NCBI RefSeq assembly: GCF_010731795.1
Contig: NZ_AP022591.1
Coordinates: 310,001-374,000 of the forward strand
Reading direction: 5' to 3'
DNA from: Mycolicibacterium celeriflavum
GTDB taxonomy: Bacteria; Actinomycetota; Actinomycetes; Mycobacteriales; Mycobacteriaceae
DNA: 64,000 bases
Shown: in pieces, positions 36,462 through 45,637 of the stretch
Numbering within the stretch: position 1 is the first letter of the stretch
How the letters are laid out: each line of letters starts with the position of its first letter
Notes under the pieces: generated by a model
Seen by the model: the letters and a program-made list of their open reading frames with translations, nothing else
Told to the model about the DNA's origin: nothing
Database searches by the model: none
Made by a program: the position numbers and the translations under genes

Positions 36462-38080
36462 GGAATCAACTTGCCCGGGTTGAGGATTCCTGCCGGGTCG
36501 AGCTTGTCTTTGACGGCTCGCAGAATCGCGACGCCGAGGTCCCCGATTTCGTCGCGCATCCACGGCCGGTGATCGGCGCCGACGGCATGGTGGTGGGTGA
36601 TGGTGGCCCCGGTGCGCACCATCGCTTCCGATGCGGCGGCCTTCGCCTTACGCCACTGCTCGATCGGATTGCCCCGTTGCCCGGCGACGACGGTGAAGTA
36701 CAGCGACGCACCGGTGGGATACACATGCGAAATGTGGCACAGCACCAGCGCGGGCGTGCCCGATTCGGCCAGCGCGTTCGTCAACGCCTCGGTGACGGCC
36801 ACTTTCAGCGCCGGCACGTTGGACCAGTTCGTCGCGGTCTCCAGCGTTTCGCACAGCGCGCCGGCAGATAGCAGCGAGTCGCGCAGGTACGGCGCCCCGA
36901 ACCGGCCGTGCTCCCATGCCCGCGCGGGCTCCTCGCCGAGCGACGTACCGCCGGCGGCTTCCAACACCGCGCGTGTCTCGGAATGCCTGCTGGCGACGTG
37001 CGCTTCGGTGCCCTCGAACACCGTGATCGCCAAACACCCTCCGGTGAGCTGCTTTTCGCCGATGTTCTCGGTGGTCGCAAGGTTCACGCCGGTTTCCGCT
37101 TCGTCGGACAGCCGGATCACCGTCGGACCGGTGCCGGTCTGGACGACGGCACGCAGCGCATCGGCGCCGGTGGCGAAATCGGGAAACGACCACGCCTCGT
37201 AACGTGTCGCAGTCGGGACGGGATGAACCCGCACCCGCACGCGGGTGATGACGCCCAGCACGCCCTCCGAACCGATCAGCAGCTGTCGCAGATCCGGCCC
37301 CGCCGCCGACTCCGGGGCGCGCCCGAGGTCCAGCACGCCGACCGGGGTCACCGCCCGCAGGCCGCGGACCATGTCGTTGAACCGCCCGTAACCCGCGGAG
37401 TCCTGACCCGACGACCTGGTTGCCGCGAAGCCGCCGATGGTCGCGAACTGGAAACTCTGCGGGAAGTGGCCGAGGGAGAAGCCGCGTTCGCCCAGCAGAC
37501 GTTCGGCGTCCGGTCCCGTCATTCCCGCGCCGAGTTCGGCTTCTCCGGACACCTCGTCGAGGAAGTGCAGTTCGTTCAGGCGGCGCAGATCCAGCGAGAC
37601 CACTGCGCTGAAATCGCCGCGGACGGGGTCCAGACCGCCGACGACGCTGGTGCCGCCGCCGAACGGGACGACGGCGATCCGGTGCTCACTGCAGTAGTGC
37701 AGGACTGCGGCCACCTCTTCTTCGCCGCCCGGTAGCAGCACGGCGTCCGGCGCATCCTGCACACCGCTGTCCCTGCGGCGCAACAAGTCCAGCGTGGACT
37801 TGCCGCCCGCCCGCAGCAGCCGGCCCTGGTCGTCGACCCGGCAGTAGTCCGACCCGACGATGCCGGTCAGCGCGTCGCGGTCGACGTCGGACAGCGACGA
37901 CGGCCGCACCCGGACCTCGTCGGCCCGCAGTTCGGGAATCGCGGAATCCTGTACTCCGAGCGCCTGCTCGAGCAGCGCGCGGATGCCGCCGGACAGCGGT
38001 TTTGCCTCCGCTGGGTCGCCCCAGGCGTTCCACTTCATCGGTGGCAGGAGGGCGGTCTGTTGGGCATCCGGACGCGTCAT
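36458..38080 (-). CDS. FAD-linked oxidase, AgpS-like (Rv2251-like)
   Basis: 540 residues. The FAD-binding PP-loop VVPFGGGTSVVGGLD is near residue 138, followed by LGHFPQSFQFATIGGFAATRSSGQDSAG-type FAD contacts (near 205-232). Close to the C-terminus HHHAVGADHRPWM matches the HHxxG motif of alkyl-dihydroxyacetonephosphate synthases. It may make an ether-lipid precursor or oxidise a hydroxy acid; family resemblance does not decide. Operon with dagK, divergent from a TetR gene 17 bp away. Confidence 0.78.
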   Translation of the reverse strand: MTRPDAQQTALLPPMKWNAWGDPAEAKPLSGGIRALLEQALGVQDSAIPELRADEVRVRPSSLSDVDRDALTGIVGSDYCRVDDQGRLLRAGGKSTLDLLRRRDSGVQDAPDAVLLPGGEEEVAAVLHYCSEHRIAVVPFGGGTSVVGGLDPVRGDFSAVVSLDLRRLNELHFLDEVSGEAELGAGMTGPDAERLLGERGFSLGHFPQSFQFATIGGFAATRSSGQDSAGYGRFNDMVRGLRAVTPVGVLDLGRAPESAAGPDLRQLLIGSEGVLGVITRVRVRVHPVPTATRYEAWSFPDFATGADALRAVVQTGTGPTVIRLSDEAETGVNLATTENIGEKQLTGGCLAITVFEGTEAHVASRHSETRAVLEAAGGTSLGEEPARAWEHGRFGAPYLRDSLLSAGALCETLETATNWSNVPALKVAVTEALTNALAESGTPALVLCHISHVYPTGASLYFTVVAGQRGNPIEQWRKAKAAASEAMVRTGATITHHHAVGADHRPWMRDEIGDLGVAILRAVKDKLDPAGILNPGKLIP

Positions 38081-38097
38081 GGGTTACAGTATTACAC
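38081..38097. promoter_or_regulatory. 17-bp divergent intergenic region with possible TetR operator
   Basis: Only 17 bp separate the two start codons. On the minus strand it contains TGTAATACTGTAAC, with TGTAA repeated 8 bp apart. A regulator bound here would cover both promoters. The operator is inference from position. Confidence 0.35.
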
Positions 38098-38676
38098 ATG
38101 TCGTCAATCCGTAACTCTGAAAAGAGTATCGAGGAGCGGATCCTCGACGCCGCGGCGGCGTGCATCCTCGCGTTCGGCGTCGAGCGGACGACCATGACGG
38201 AAATCGCCCGCCGCGCGCGCGTCAGCCGGCCCACCATCTACCGGCGTTGGCCCGACATCCGCTGGGTGATCGCCGAACTCCTGACGGCCCGGATCACCGG
38301 TGTGCTGGAGGCGATCCCGGATCGCGGTGCCGGGCGCGAGGCGATGGTCGATCGTGTCGTGCTCGTCGCGGAGCGTCTGCAGAGTGACGAGATTGTTCAG
38401 TCGGTCATCCGTAACGCACCGAGCCTGGCGATGGTCTACATCGCCGAACGCCTCGGCACCAGCCAGCAGATCCTGGTCGACGCGCTGGCCGACGCGATCA
38501 AGGCGGGCCAAGCCGACGGCAGCGTGCGGCCGGGTGACCCGCACCAGATCGGTGCCATGTGTCTGCTCATCACGCAGTCCACCATCCAGTCGGCGCAGAT
38601 GGTCGAAAAGCTGTTGGACCGCGATTCGCTCAACGTCGAGTTGGCGCGCGCCTTGAACGGATACCTGGCGCCGTGA
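38098..38676 (+). CDS. TetR-family transcriptional regulator (Rv2250c-like)
   Basis: 192 residues, ATG at 38098. The N-terminal helix-turn-helix TMTEIARRARVSRPTIYRRW lies at residues about 30-50. The C-terminal ligand domain has no recognisable signature. The gene overlaps glpD by GTGA downstream and faces the AgpS-like operon, so it may control both sides. It is a candidate sensor of glycerol or lipid intermediates, which is inference. Confidence 0.82.
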   Translation: MSSIRNSEKSIEERILDAAAACILAFGVERTTMTEIARRARVSRPTIYRRWPDIRWVIAELLTARITGVLEAIPDRGAGREAMVDRVVLVAERLQSDEIVQSVIRNAPSLAMVYIAERLGTSQQILVDALADAIKAGQADGSVRPGDPHQIGAMCLLITQSTIQSAQMVEKLLDRDSLNVELARALNGYLAP

Positions 38677-40211
38677 GGGGCTCAACGGCGTTGAACGCCG
38701 CGCGCCGCGCTGCCGAACTGGCGGCGCTCGCCGACGGTGAATGCGTCGACGTCCTGGTGATCGGCGGCGGTATCACCGGCGCCGGCATCGCGCTGGACGC
38801 CGCTACCCGCGGGTGCAGCGTCGCGTTGGTGGAAAAGCACGACCTGGCGTTCGGCACCAGCCGGTGGAGTTCGAAGCTGGTGCACGGCGGGCTGCGCTAC
38901 CTGGCGACGGGCAATGTCGGCATTGCCCGGCGCAGCGCAGTCGAACGCGGAACCCTCATGACCCGCAACGCGCCTCATCTGGTCAAGGCCATGCCGCAGC
39001 TGGTTCCGCTGCTTCCGTCGATGAGTGCGGCATCGCGCGCGCTGGTGCGCGTCGGCTTCACGGCAGGCGACGGCCTGCGCAAACTGGCGGGCACACCGGC
39101 TTCGACGCTGCCGCGATCGCGGCGGGTCGATGCGCGCCGTGCGGTCGAGCTGGCACCCACCGTGCGGCGCGACGGCCTCGACGGTGCGTTGCTCGCATAT
39201 GACGGCCAGTTGATCGACGACGCCCGCCTGGTCACCGCCGTGGCGCGTACGGCCGCGCAGCACGGGGCCCGGGTACTGACGCGCGTCGAGGCGTCGTCGG
39301 CCACTGGTACCTCGGTGACGCTGACCGACCAGCTCACCGGTGACTCGTTCGACGTCACCGCGCGCGCGGTGATCAATGCCTCCGGGGTGTGGGCGGGGCA
39401 GGTCGACCCGTCGCTCAAGCTGCGGCCCAGCCGCGGAACGCATCTGGTGTTCGATGCGGCGACGTTCGGTAACCCCGTTGCGGCGCTGACGGTCCCGATC
39501 CCCGGCGAGATCAACCGCTTCGTGTTCGCGATGCCCGAGCAGTTGGGCCGGGTTTACCTGGGGCTGACCGACGAGGACGCCCCCGGGCCGATACCCGATG
39601 TGCCGCAACCCACGCCGGACGAAACCTCGTTCCTGCTGGACACCGTCAACACCGCCCTGGATGTCGCGTTGCGGCCGTCGGACGTGATCGGCGCCTACGC
39701 GGGCCTGCGACCGCTCATCGACACAGGTGCCGGTCGCACGGCCGACGTGTCGCGCGAACACGCGGTGGTCGAATCGCCATCGGGGGTCATCAGCGTGATC
39801 GGCGGCAAGCTCACCGAATACCGGTACATGGCCGAGGACGTTCTCGACCAGGCCATCGCTTTGCGGGGACTGACGGCGTCGCGCTGCCGCACCCGCAATC
39901 TGCCGCTGGTCGGCGCCCCGTCGAATCCGGTTGCCACACTTCGTCATCCACCGGAGATGCCGGGCTCGCTGGTTTCCCGCTTCGGCGCCGAGGCGCCGAA
40001 CGTCATCGCGGCGGCCAGTTGCGACCGACCTACCGAACCCGTCGCCGAGGGTATCGACGTCATCCGCGCGGAGTTCGAGTACGCGGTGTCGCACGAGGGC
40101 GCGCTGACCGTCGATGACATCGTCGACCGTCGTACCCGCATCGGCCTGGTCGAGTCCGACCGCCGCCGAGTGCTGGCCATCGCGGAGGAGTTCGCGATAC
40201 CGGTGTCCTAA
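38673..40211 (+). CDS. glpD: FAD-dependent glycerol-3-phosphate dehydrogenase
   Basis: 512 residues from a GTG overlapping the TetR stop. The FAD-binding motif DVLVIGGGITGAGIALDAA is near residue 25, followed by SSKLVHGGLRYLATG (near 67), a GlpD hallmark. The central HAVVESPSGVISVIGGKLTEY is the second conserved block. It oxidises glycerol-3-phosphate to dihydroxyacetone phosphate at the inner membrane face, feeding the quinone pool. Counterpart of glpD1 (Rv2249c). Convergent with accD6, 40 bp away. Confidence 0.88.
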   Translation: MRGSTALNAARRAAELAALADGECVDVLVIGGGITGAGIALDAATRGCSVALVEKHDLAFGTSRWSSKLVHGGLRYLATGNVGIARRSAVERGTLMTRNAPHLVKAMPQLVPLLPSMSAASRALVRVGFTAGDGLRKLAGTPASTLPRSRRVDARRAVELAPTVRRDGLDGALLAYDGQLIDDARLVTAVARTAAQHGARVLTRVEASSATGTSVTLTDQLTGDSFDVTARAVINASGVWAGQVDPSLKLRPSRGTHLVFDAATFGNPVAALTVPIPGEINRFVFAMPEQLGRVYLGLTDEDAPGPIPDVPQPTPDETSFLLDTVNTALDVALRPSDVIGAYAGLRPLIDTGAGRTADVSREHAVVESPSGVISVIGGKLTEYRYMAEDVLDQAIALRGLTASRCRTRNLPLVGAPSNPVATLRHPPEMPGSLVSRFGAEAPNVIAAASCDRPTEPVAEGIDVIRAEFEYAVSHEGALTVDDIVDRRTRIGLVESDRRRVLAIAEEFAIPVS

Positions 40212-40247
40212 CAGTCGGTGAGCGACTGTTGCGACACCGAAGTCGCA
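40210..40247. terminator. Hairpins between glpD and accD6
   Basis: AACAGTCG (40210-40217) pairs exactly with CGACTGTT (40223-40230) around a 5-nt loop. A second small stem, GCGAC/GTCGC, follows at 40231-40246. The first arm overlaps the glpD stop. Parts of the sequence recur at 18212-18233 in another convergent gap. Confidence 0.6.
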
Positions 40248-40251
40248 GGTT

Positions 40252-41673
40252 TTACAGCGGGATGTTCTTGTGTCGGCCGCGACGCGCCGGCGCCTCGGCC
40301 AGCGCCTGCGTCAGCTTCGACCGGGTGTGCGCCGGATCGATCTTCTCGTCGACGACGCCGATGTCGATCGCCGAATCCACTCCGCCGGCGAGCTTCTCGT
40401 GCTCGGCGGCCAACTGCTCGTGCAACGCCTCGCGCTCGTCCTCCGGCGCGGCGGCCAACTTCTTCTTGTGCAGGATGCCGACCGCGGCCTTGGCGCCCAT
40501 GACCGCGACCTCGGCGTCGGGCCAGGCGTAGACCTTCGTCGCACCCAGCGAGCGCGAGTTCATCGCGATGTACGCGCCGCCGTAGATCTTCCGCGTCACC
40601 AGCGTGACCCGGGGGACCGAGCACTCGCCGAACGCGTGCAGCAGCTTGGCGCCGCGGCGCACGACTCCGCCCCATTCCTGATCCACACCGGGCAGGTAGC
40701 CGGGCACGTCGACGATGTTGACGATCGGGATGCCGAACGCATCGCACAGCCGCACGAATCGCGCTGCCTTCTCCGCACTTTCGGAGTTCAGGCAGCCGCC
40801 GAGACGTAGCGGGTTGTTGGCGATGACGCCGACGGTGCGACCGGACAGCCGACCCAGGCCGATGACGATCGACGGGGCCCACTTGCCCTGGAACTCCTCG
40901 AACGGCACGCCCTCGTCCAACAGGGCTTCGACGAGTGGGTGCACGTCGTATGCGCGGCGCGCGGACTCCGGCAGCAGCGCGTGCAGGTCGGTGTCGCCCG
41001 CTTCGGCCTTGGCGCGGTCGAAATGGCCCTGCTGGCAGAACAATCCGACCAGCCGACGGCCGCGCTCGTAGGCGTCGAGTTCGTCGTCGGCGACGATGTG
41101 GCACACGCCGGACTTCTTGTGGTGGGTGTCCGGCCCGCCGAGGCTCGCCATGTCGACGTCCTCGCCGGTCACACTGCGGACCACGTCGGGACCGGTGACG
41201 AAAACCCGGCTCTCGGGCGCCATCACGATCACGTCGGTCAGCGCCGGGCCGTAGGCCGCGCCGCCGGCGGCGAAGCCGACGACGACCGAGATCTGGGGAA
41301 CGTACCCGGACGCCCGGATCATCGCCTCGAACACCAAACCGACCGCGTGTAGCGCCTTCACGCCTTCCGCCAGCCGCGCGCCGCCCGAGTGCCAGATCCC
41401 CACGATCGGACTCTGCTCCTCGATCGCCTGGTCGTAGGCGCTGACGATGTGGGCACAACCGTCGACGCCCATGGCCCCACCCATGACGGTGCCGTCCGTG
41501 CAGAACGCGATGGTGCGCACGCCGTTGACGGTTCCGGCCGCGGCGAGTACGCCCGAGCGGTCACGCTCGTGCAGCAGCTCGACACTGCCGTCGTCGAAGA
41601 AGGTGCTCAAGCGCAGCAGCGGATCGCGGGGGTCCAGCGATTCGCCGACTGTCTCGGGGGCCATGGTCGTCAT
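40252..41673 (-). CDS. accD6: Acyl-CoA carboxylase carboxyltransferase subunit AccD6
   Basis: 473 residues. Carboxyltransferase halves with oxyanion-hole glycines: HSGGARLAEG (near 98) with VVGFAAGGAAYGP (near 132), and VDVPGYLPGVDQEWGGVVRRGAK (near 320) with RKIYGGAYIAMNSR (near 358). It transfers CO2 from biotinyl-AccA3 to acetyl-CoA to give malonyl-CoA for FAS-I and FAS-II. Last gene of the FAS-II cluster, as in M. tuberculosis (Rv2247), 37 bp after kasB. Confidence 0.93.
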   Translation of the reverse strand: MTTMAPETVGESLDPRDPLLRLSTFFDDGSVELLHERDRSGVLAAAGTVNGVRTIAFCTDGTVMGGAMGVDGCAHIVSAYDQAIEEQSPIVGIWHSGGARLAEGVKALHAVGLVFEAMIRASGYVPQISVVVGFAAGGAAYGPALTDVIVMAPESRVFVTGPDVVRSVTGEDVDMASLGGPDTHHKKSGVCHIVADDELDAYERGRRLVGLFCQQGHFDRAKAEAGDTDLHALLPESARRAYDVHPLVEALLDEGVPFEEFQGKWAPSIVIGLGRLSGRTVGVIANNPLRLGGCLNSESAEKAARFVRLCDAFGIPIVNIVDVPGYLPGVDQEWGGVVRRGAKLLHAFGECSVPRVTLVTRKIYGGAYIAMNSRSLGATKVYAWPDAEVAVMGAKAAVGILHKKKLAAAPEDEREALHEQLAAEHEKLAGGVDSAIDIGVVDEKIDPAHTRSKLTQALAEAPARRGRHKNIPL

Positions 41674-41710
41674 CTAGAACCTCCTGTAGCGCAGGGATTT
41701 CACGGGAGTG

Positions 41711-42979
41711 TCAGTACTTCCCGAACGCGAGCGCGACGTTGTGCCCACCGAATCCGAACGAGTTGTTGATCGCGTATTGGTAATTGCCCGACCGCGGCTC
41801 CCCGGCGACCACGTCCAGATCGATCTCCGGATCGAGGTTGCGCAGGTTGAGCGTCGGCGGAATGATGCCGTCGCGCAACGCCATCACGGTCAGGATGGAC
41901 TCCACCGCGCCGACCGCGCCGACCGAGTGGCCGAGCGCCGCCTTGGGCGCGTACACCGCCGGCTTGTGGCCGCCCATCGCGTTGTTGATCGCCTTGCCTT
42001 CGGCCACGTCGCCCACGCTGGTGCCGGTGGCATGCGCGTTGACGTGGTCGATGTCGGTCGGCTGCAACCCGGCGAGCTCGATCGCACGCGTCATCGCGTG
42101 ACCGGCCTGCTCGCCGTTCGGATCGGGCGCCACGATGTGGTAGCCGTCCGAGGTGATGCTCGCCCCCATGATCCGGGCGAGGATGTTCGCGCCGCGGGCC
42201 TTGGCGTGCTCTTCGGTCTCGATGACCATCAGTGCGCCCGCTTCGCCGAACACGAACCCGTTACGGTCCTTGTCGAACGGCCGGCAAGCGCCGGCCGGGT
42301 CATCGTTGGTGGTGGACAACACGATTCGCATCTGGGCGAAGCCGGCGATCGGCACCGCCTCGATCTTGGTCTCCACGCCACCGCAGATCGCGACGTCGGC
42401 CTCGCCGAGCACGATGTTGCGCCAAGCGTGCGCAATGCCCTCCGAGCCCGACGCGCAGGCCGACACCGGAGTGACCACCCCGGCGCGCGCCTTGCGCTCC
42501 AGTCCCACCGCCGCGGCTGCGGCGTTGGGCATGTACATCTGCACGGCCAGCGGCGAAACCGCTTTCAGACCCTTGGCGCGCATGCCGTCGTAGCTGAACA
42601 CCAACTCCTCGGTGGAGCCCATGCCGGTGCCGATCGACACCATCAGCCGCTTCGGGTCCACCTCGGGTGTGCCGGCGTTCTCCCACACCCGGCGACTCAG
42701 CACCGTCGACATCTTCTGCAGATACGACAATCGGCGCAGTTCCACCCGCGTCATCTCGTGGTCGAAGTCCTCGAGGAGATGTCCGCCGATGCGAACCGGC
42801 AGGTCATACTCTTCGACGAACGGATCCTCGAGCTTGCGGATGCCGCTCTGACCGTCCAGCAGCTTCTTCCAGGTGTCGTCCGCGCTGGTTGCCAGGGCGG
42901 TCGTCATGGCGATGCCCGTGACGACCACGTTGGGGAAACCGTTTCCTGTCGATAAACGCGTCAACCCTGCCTCCGACAT
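41711..42979 (-). CDS. kasB: 3-oxoacyl-ACP synthase KasB
   Basis: 422 residues. Catalytic Cys in [12 protein letters not shown] (near 175), His in [10 protein letters not shown] (near 315) and Lys/His in [13 protein letters not shown] (near 345). It extends meromycolate chains to full length in FAS-II, after KasA. The N-terminus is about 6 residues longer than KasA. Assignment as B rests on order: it is downstream of kasA and next to accD6. Confidence 0.92.
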   Translation of the reverse strand: MSEAGLTRLSTGNGFPNVVVTGIAMTTALATSADDTWKKLLDGQSGIRKLEDPFVEEYDLPVRIGGHLLEDFDHEMTRVELRRLSYLQKMSTVLSRRVWENAGTPEVDPKRLMVSIGTGMGSTEELVFSYDGMRAKGLKAVSPLAVQMYMPNAAAAAVGLERKARAGVVTPVSACASGSEGIAHAWRNIVLGEADVAICGGVETKIEAVPIAGFAQMRIVLSTTNDDPAGACRPFDKDRNGFVFGEAGALMVIETEEHAKARGANILARIMGASITSDGYHIVAPDPNGEQAGHAMTRAIELAGLQPTDIDHVNAHATGTSVGDVAEGKAINNAMGGHKPAVYAPKAALGHSVGAVGAVESILTVMALRDGIIPPTLNLRNLDPEIDLDVVAGEPRSGNYQYAINNSFGFGGHNVALAFGKY

Positions 42980-42988
42980 TCCTTCCGC

Positions 42989-44239
42989 TCAGTAGCGCCC
43001 AAAGGCCAGGGCGACATTGTGTCCACCGAAGCCGAACGAGTTGTTGATGGCGTACTGGTAGTCGCCGTAACGAGGCTCGCCTGCAACCACATCGAGATCG
43101 ATCTCAGGATCGGGGGTCTCGTAGTTCAGCGTCGGGGGGATGACGCCATCACGCAGCGAGAGCACGGTCAGTGCCGACTCCAGCGCGCCGACCGCTCCGA
43201 TGGAGTGGCCGAGCGCCGATTTCGGCGCGTAGACCGGTGCGTGCTCGACGCCGGCCGACCGAATCGCATTGGCCTCGGCGGCGTCGCCGATCGAGGTCGC
43301 GGTGGCGTGGGCGTTGATGTGGTCGATGTCCTTGGGCTCCAGGCCCGCGGTCTCCATCGCACGCTTCATGGCCTGGCCCGCACGCAGGCCATCGGACGCC
43401 GGCGCGACCATGTGGAAGGCATCGGACGTGATGCCCGCGCCCATCAGACGGGCCAACGGCTTGGCGCCGCGGGCCTTGGCGTGCTCCTCGGTCTCGATGA
43501 TCATCAGCGCACCGGCCTCACCGAAGACGAACCCGTCGCGGTTCTTGTCGAACGGCCGGGACGCGCCCGCGGGATCCTCGTTGTTGGTCGACATCGCGCG
43601 CATCATCGAGAACGCCGCGATCGGCAGCGCCTCGATTCCGCCCTCGACACCGCCGACGACCGCGATATCCGCGTCGCCCATCACGATCTGGCGCCAGCCG
43701 TGGGCGATGGCCTCCGAACCCGATGAGCACGCCGAGACCGGGGTGATGACCCCGGCCCTGGCGCCCAACTGCAAACCGATCACCGCGGCCGCACCGTTCG
43801 GCATGATCATCTGCACGGCGAGCGGCGACACCTTGCGGGGGCCGCCCTCGTTCATCGCGTCGTAGGTCTCGACGATCTTCTCGCCGCCACCCAGACCGGT
43901 GCCGACGACCACGGCGAAGCGATCCGGATCGACCTCAGGCGTACCTGCGGTCTCCCAGAGCTGGCCACTGAGGTACTTGGCCATGCGCTGGACATACGAC
44001 ATCCGCCGCATGTCCAGTCGCGTCATATGGTCGTCGATCGCGTCGACGAGGTGCCCACCGATGCGGACCGGCAGGTCCCACTTGGTGACGAACTCGTCCT
44101 CGAGGACGCGGATGCCGCTTTCGCCGGCCAGCAGCCCCTTCCACGTGCTCTCGATGTCCGCCGCGATCGACGTGGTCGCCGTGACGGCGGTCACGACGAC
44201 GTTTGGGAAACCGCCGTTAGCAGTGGAAGGTCTACTCAT
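42989..44239 (-). CDS. kasA: 3-oxoacyl-ACP synthase KasA
   Basis: 416 residues. Catalytic Cys in [12 protein letters not shown] (near 170), His in [10 protein letters not shown] (near 310) and Lys/His in [13 protein letters not shown] (near 340), the known KasA triad plus Lys. It condenses malonyl-AcpM with growing acyl-AcpM in mycolic acid synthesis. Start overlaps the acpM stop by 4 bp, so carrier and synthase are coupled in translation. Confidence 0.94.
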   Translation of the reverse strand: MSRPSTANGGFPNVVVTAVTATTSIAADIESTWKGLLAGESGIRVLEDEFVTKWDLPVRIGGHLVDAIDDHMTRLDMRRMSYVQRMAKYLSGQLWETAGTPEVDPDRFAVVVGTGLGGGEKIVETYDAMNEGGPRKVSPLAVQMIMPNGAAAVIGLQLGARAGVITPVSACSSGSEAIAHGWRQIVMGDADIAVVGGVEGGIEALPIAAFSMMRAMSTNNEDPAGASRPFDKNRDGFVFGEAGALMIIETEEHAKARGAKPLARLMGAGITSDAFHMVAPASDGLRAGQAMKRAMETAGLEPKDIDHINAHATATSIGDAAEANAIRSAGVEHAPVYAPKSALGHSIGAVGALESALTVLSLRDGVIPPTLNYETPDPEIDLDVVAGEPRYGDYQYAINNSFGFGGHNVALAFGRY

Positions 44240-44538
44240 GCCCGATCGGCTTCGATCTGCGCGCGGATGGCCGCGGCGGCTTCGGGGTTCTCTTCCTCGA
44301 GCTTCTGGATGTAGGTGACGACGTCACCGACGGTGCGCAGACCGGCAAGGTCCTCGTCGGGGATCTTCACGCCGTACTTGTCCTCGGTCTGAACGGCGAT
44401 CTCGACCATCGACAGCGAGTCGATGTCCAGGTCGTCGACAAACGACTTCTCCGGGGTGACCTCGGAAGGCTCGATACCCGTGACCTCTTCGATGATCTCG
44501 GCGAGACCGGCGATGATTTCATCCTGACTGGCGGCCAC
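44236..44538 (-). CDS. acpM: Meromycolate-extension acyl carrier protein AcpM
   Basis: 100 residues. The phosphopantetheine serine lies in [13 protein letters not shown] (near 41). The extended C-terminal tail ([19 protein letters not shown]) beyond the usual 80-residue ACP is specific to mycobacterial AcpM. Upstream AGAAGGAG (antisense of 44546-44553) is a good ribosome site. It carries acyl chains for FabD, KasA and KasB. Confidence 0.94.
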   Translation of the reverse strand: MAASQDEIIAGLAEIIEEVTGIEPSEVTPEKSFVDDLDIDSLSMVEIAVQTEDKYGVKIPDEDLAGLRTVGDVVTYIQKLEEENPEAAAAIRAQIEADRA

Positions 44539-44601
44539 AATGGCTCCTTCTAATTGGGTTGTTACTTGGTGGGAATGACGTTCGATATGTGGTTGTACTG
44601 G

Positions 44602-45534
44602 CTAGAACTCGGAGAGCCCGTCCAGATCAGCGGGGGACTTGACGGCGTGCGTCGGCACCCCCCGAAGTTCTCTTTTCGCGATGCCCGCGAGTGTCCCGGC
44701 GGGCGGGAACTCGACGATGGCGGTCACACCGAGCTCGCGCATCGTGTCGGTGCACAGATCCCAGCGCACCGGCCGGGTCATCTGCGCCACCAGCTTGCTC
44801 ATGGCGTCGGTTGCCGACGCTACCGGCTGACCGTCGGCGTTCGACAACAGCTTCGCGGTGGGCGCAGAGGTTGTTACACCTTCGGCGGCGGCGGCGTACC
44901 CGTCCAGGGCCGAAGCCATGTAGTGGGTGTGGAACGCGCCCGCGGTGGCCAACTTTCGCACCCGCGCCTTCTCCGGCGGATCCTCGACGAGCTTGTCCAG
45001 CGCAGCCACCGCGCCGGCGGCGACGATCTGCCCAGCGGCGTTGCGGTTGGCGGGCACCAGGTCGAGCGCCTCGAGACGGGCCAGCACGTCGGCTTCTTCA
45101 CCGCCGAGCACCGCGGCCATGCCGGTCGGCTCGACCGCGCACGCCTTGGCCATCTCGGCACCACGGGTGGCGGCCAGCTTGACCGCGTCGTCGGCCGATA
45201 GCACGTCGGCGATCGCGTAGGCGGCGATCTCACCGACTGAGTGGCCTGCCACGACGACTTCCTGCTCTCCGCGGCCCGCGATGATGCCGCGCCGGGTGAG
45301 CTCCTCGTGGGCCAGCAGGGTGGCCGCCACGACGAGCGGCTGGGTCACCGCGGTGTCGGTGATCTCCTCGGCGGTCGCGGTGGTGCCCAACCGGGTCAGG
45401 TCCAGCCCGCTTATCTCGGACCAGGCTGCGAGCCGCTCGGCGGCACCGGGCAGCTCCAGCCACGCGGCAAGCATGCCGGGTGTCTGGGAACCCTGTCCGG
45501 GCGCGAGAAGTGCAAGCACACTTTTATGAGGCAC
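44602..45534 (-). CDS. fabD: Malonyl-CoA:ACP transacylase FabD
   Basis: 310 residues from a GTG at 45534; a GTG at 45519 (VLALLAPGQGSQ) is the other candidate and would match the usual family start better. The nucleophile is Ser in AGHSVGEIAAYA (near 99), with His in GAFHTHYMAS (near 205). It loads malonate on AcpM. First gene of the fabD-acpM-kasA-kasB-accD6 operon, downstream of a MabR-type operator. Confidence 0.92.
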   Translation of the reverse strand: MPHKSVLALLAPGQGSQTPGMLAAWLELPGAAERLAAWSEISGLDLTRLGTTATAEEITDTAVTQPLVVAATLLAHEELTRRGIIAGRGEQEVVVAGHSVGEIAAYAIADVLSADDAVKLAATRGAEMAKACAVEPTGMAAVLGGEEADVLARLEALDLVPANRNAAGQIVAAGAVAALDKLVEDPPEKARVRKLATAGAFHTHYMASALDGYAAAAEGVTTSAPTAKLLSNADGQPVASATDAMSKLVAQMTRPVRWDLCTDTMRELGVTAIVEFPPAGTLAGIAKRELRGVPTHAVKSPADLDGLSEF

Positions 45535-45579
45535 GAATTAAGAAAACACTGTGAAGACGGGTTTGCGCGGTGTAAGAGA

Positions 45580-45621
45580 TTATGAACCTCGTCTTATGTT
45601 TTTGTGGAGACCCCACAAAAC
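45580..45621 (-). promoter_or_regulatory. fas-II promoter with MabR-type operator
   Basis: TTTTGTGG at 45601-45608 and CCACAAAA at 45614-45621 form a perfect 8-bp inverted repeat, that is TTTTGT-N9-ACAAAA, the sequence I recall for the M. tuberculosis MabR site. On the minus strand a CATAAT -10 box lies at 45585-45580, so the operator covers the -35 region. It stands between mabR and fabD. Confidence 0.75.
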
Positions 45622-45637
45622 TGCCTGTGATGCGACG

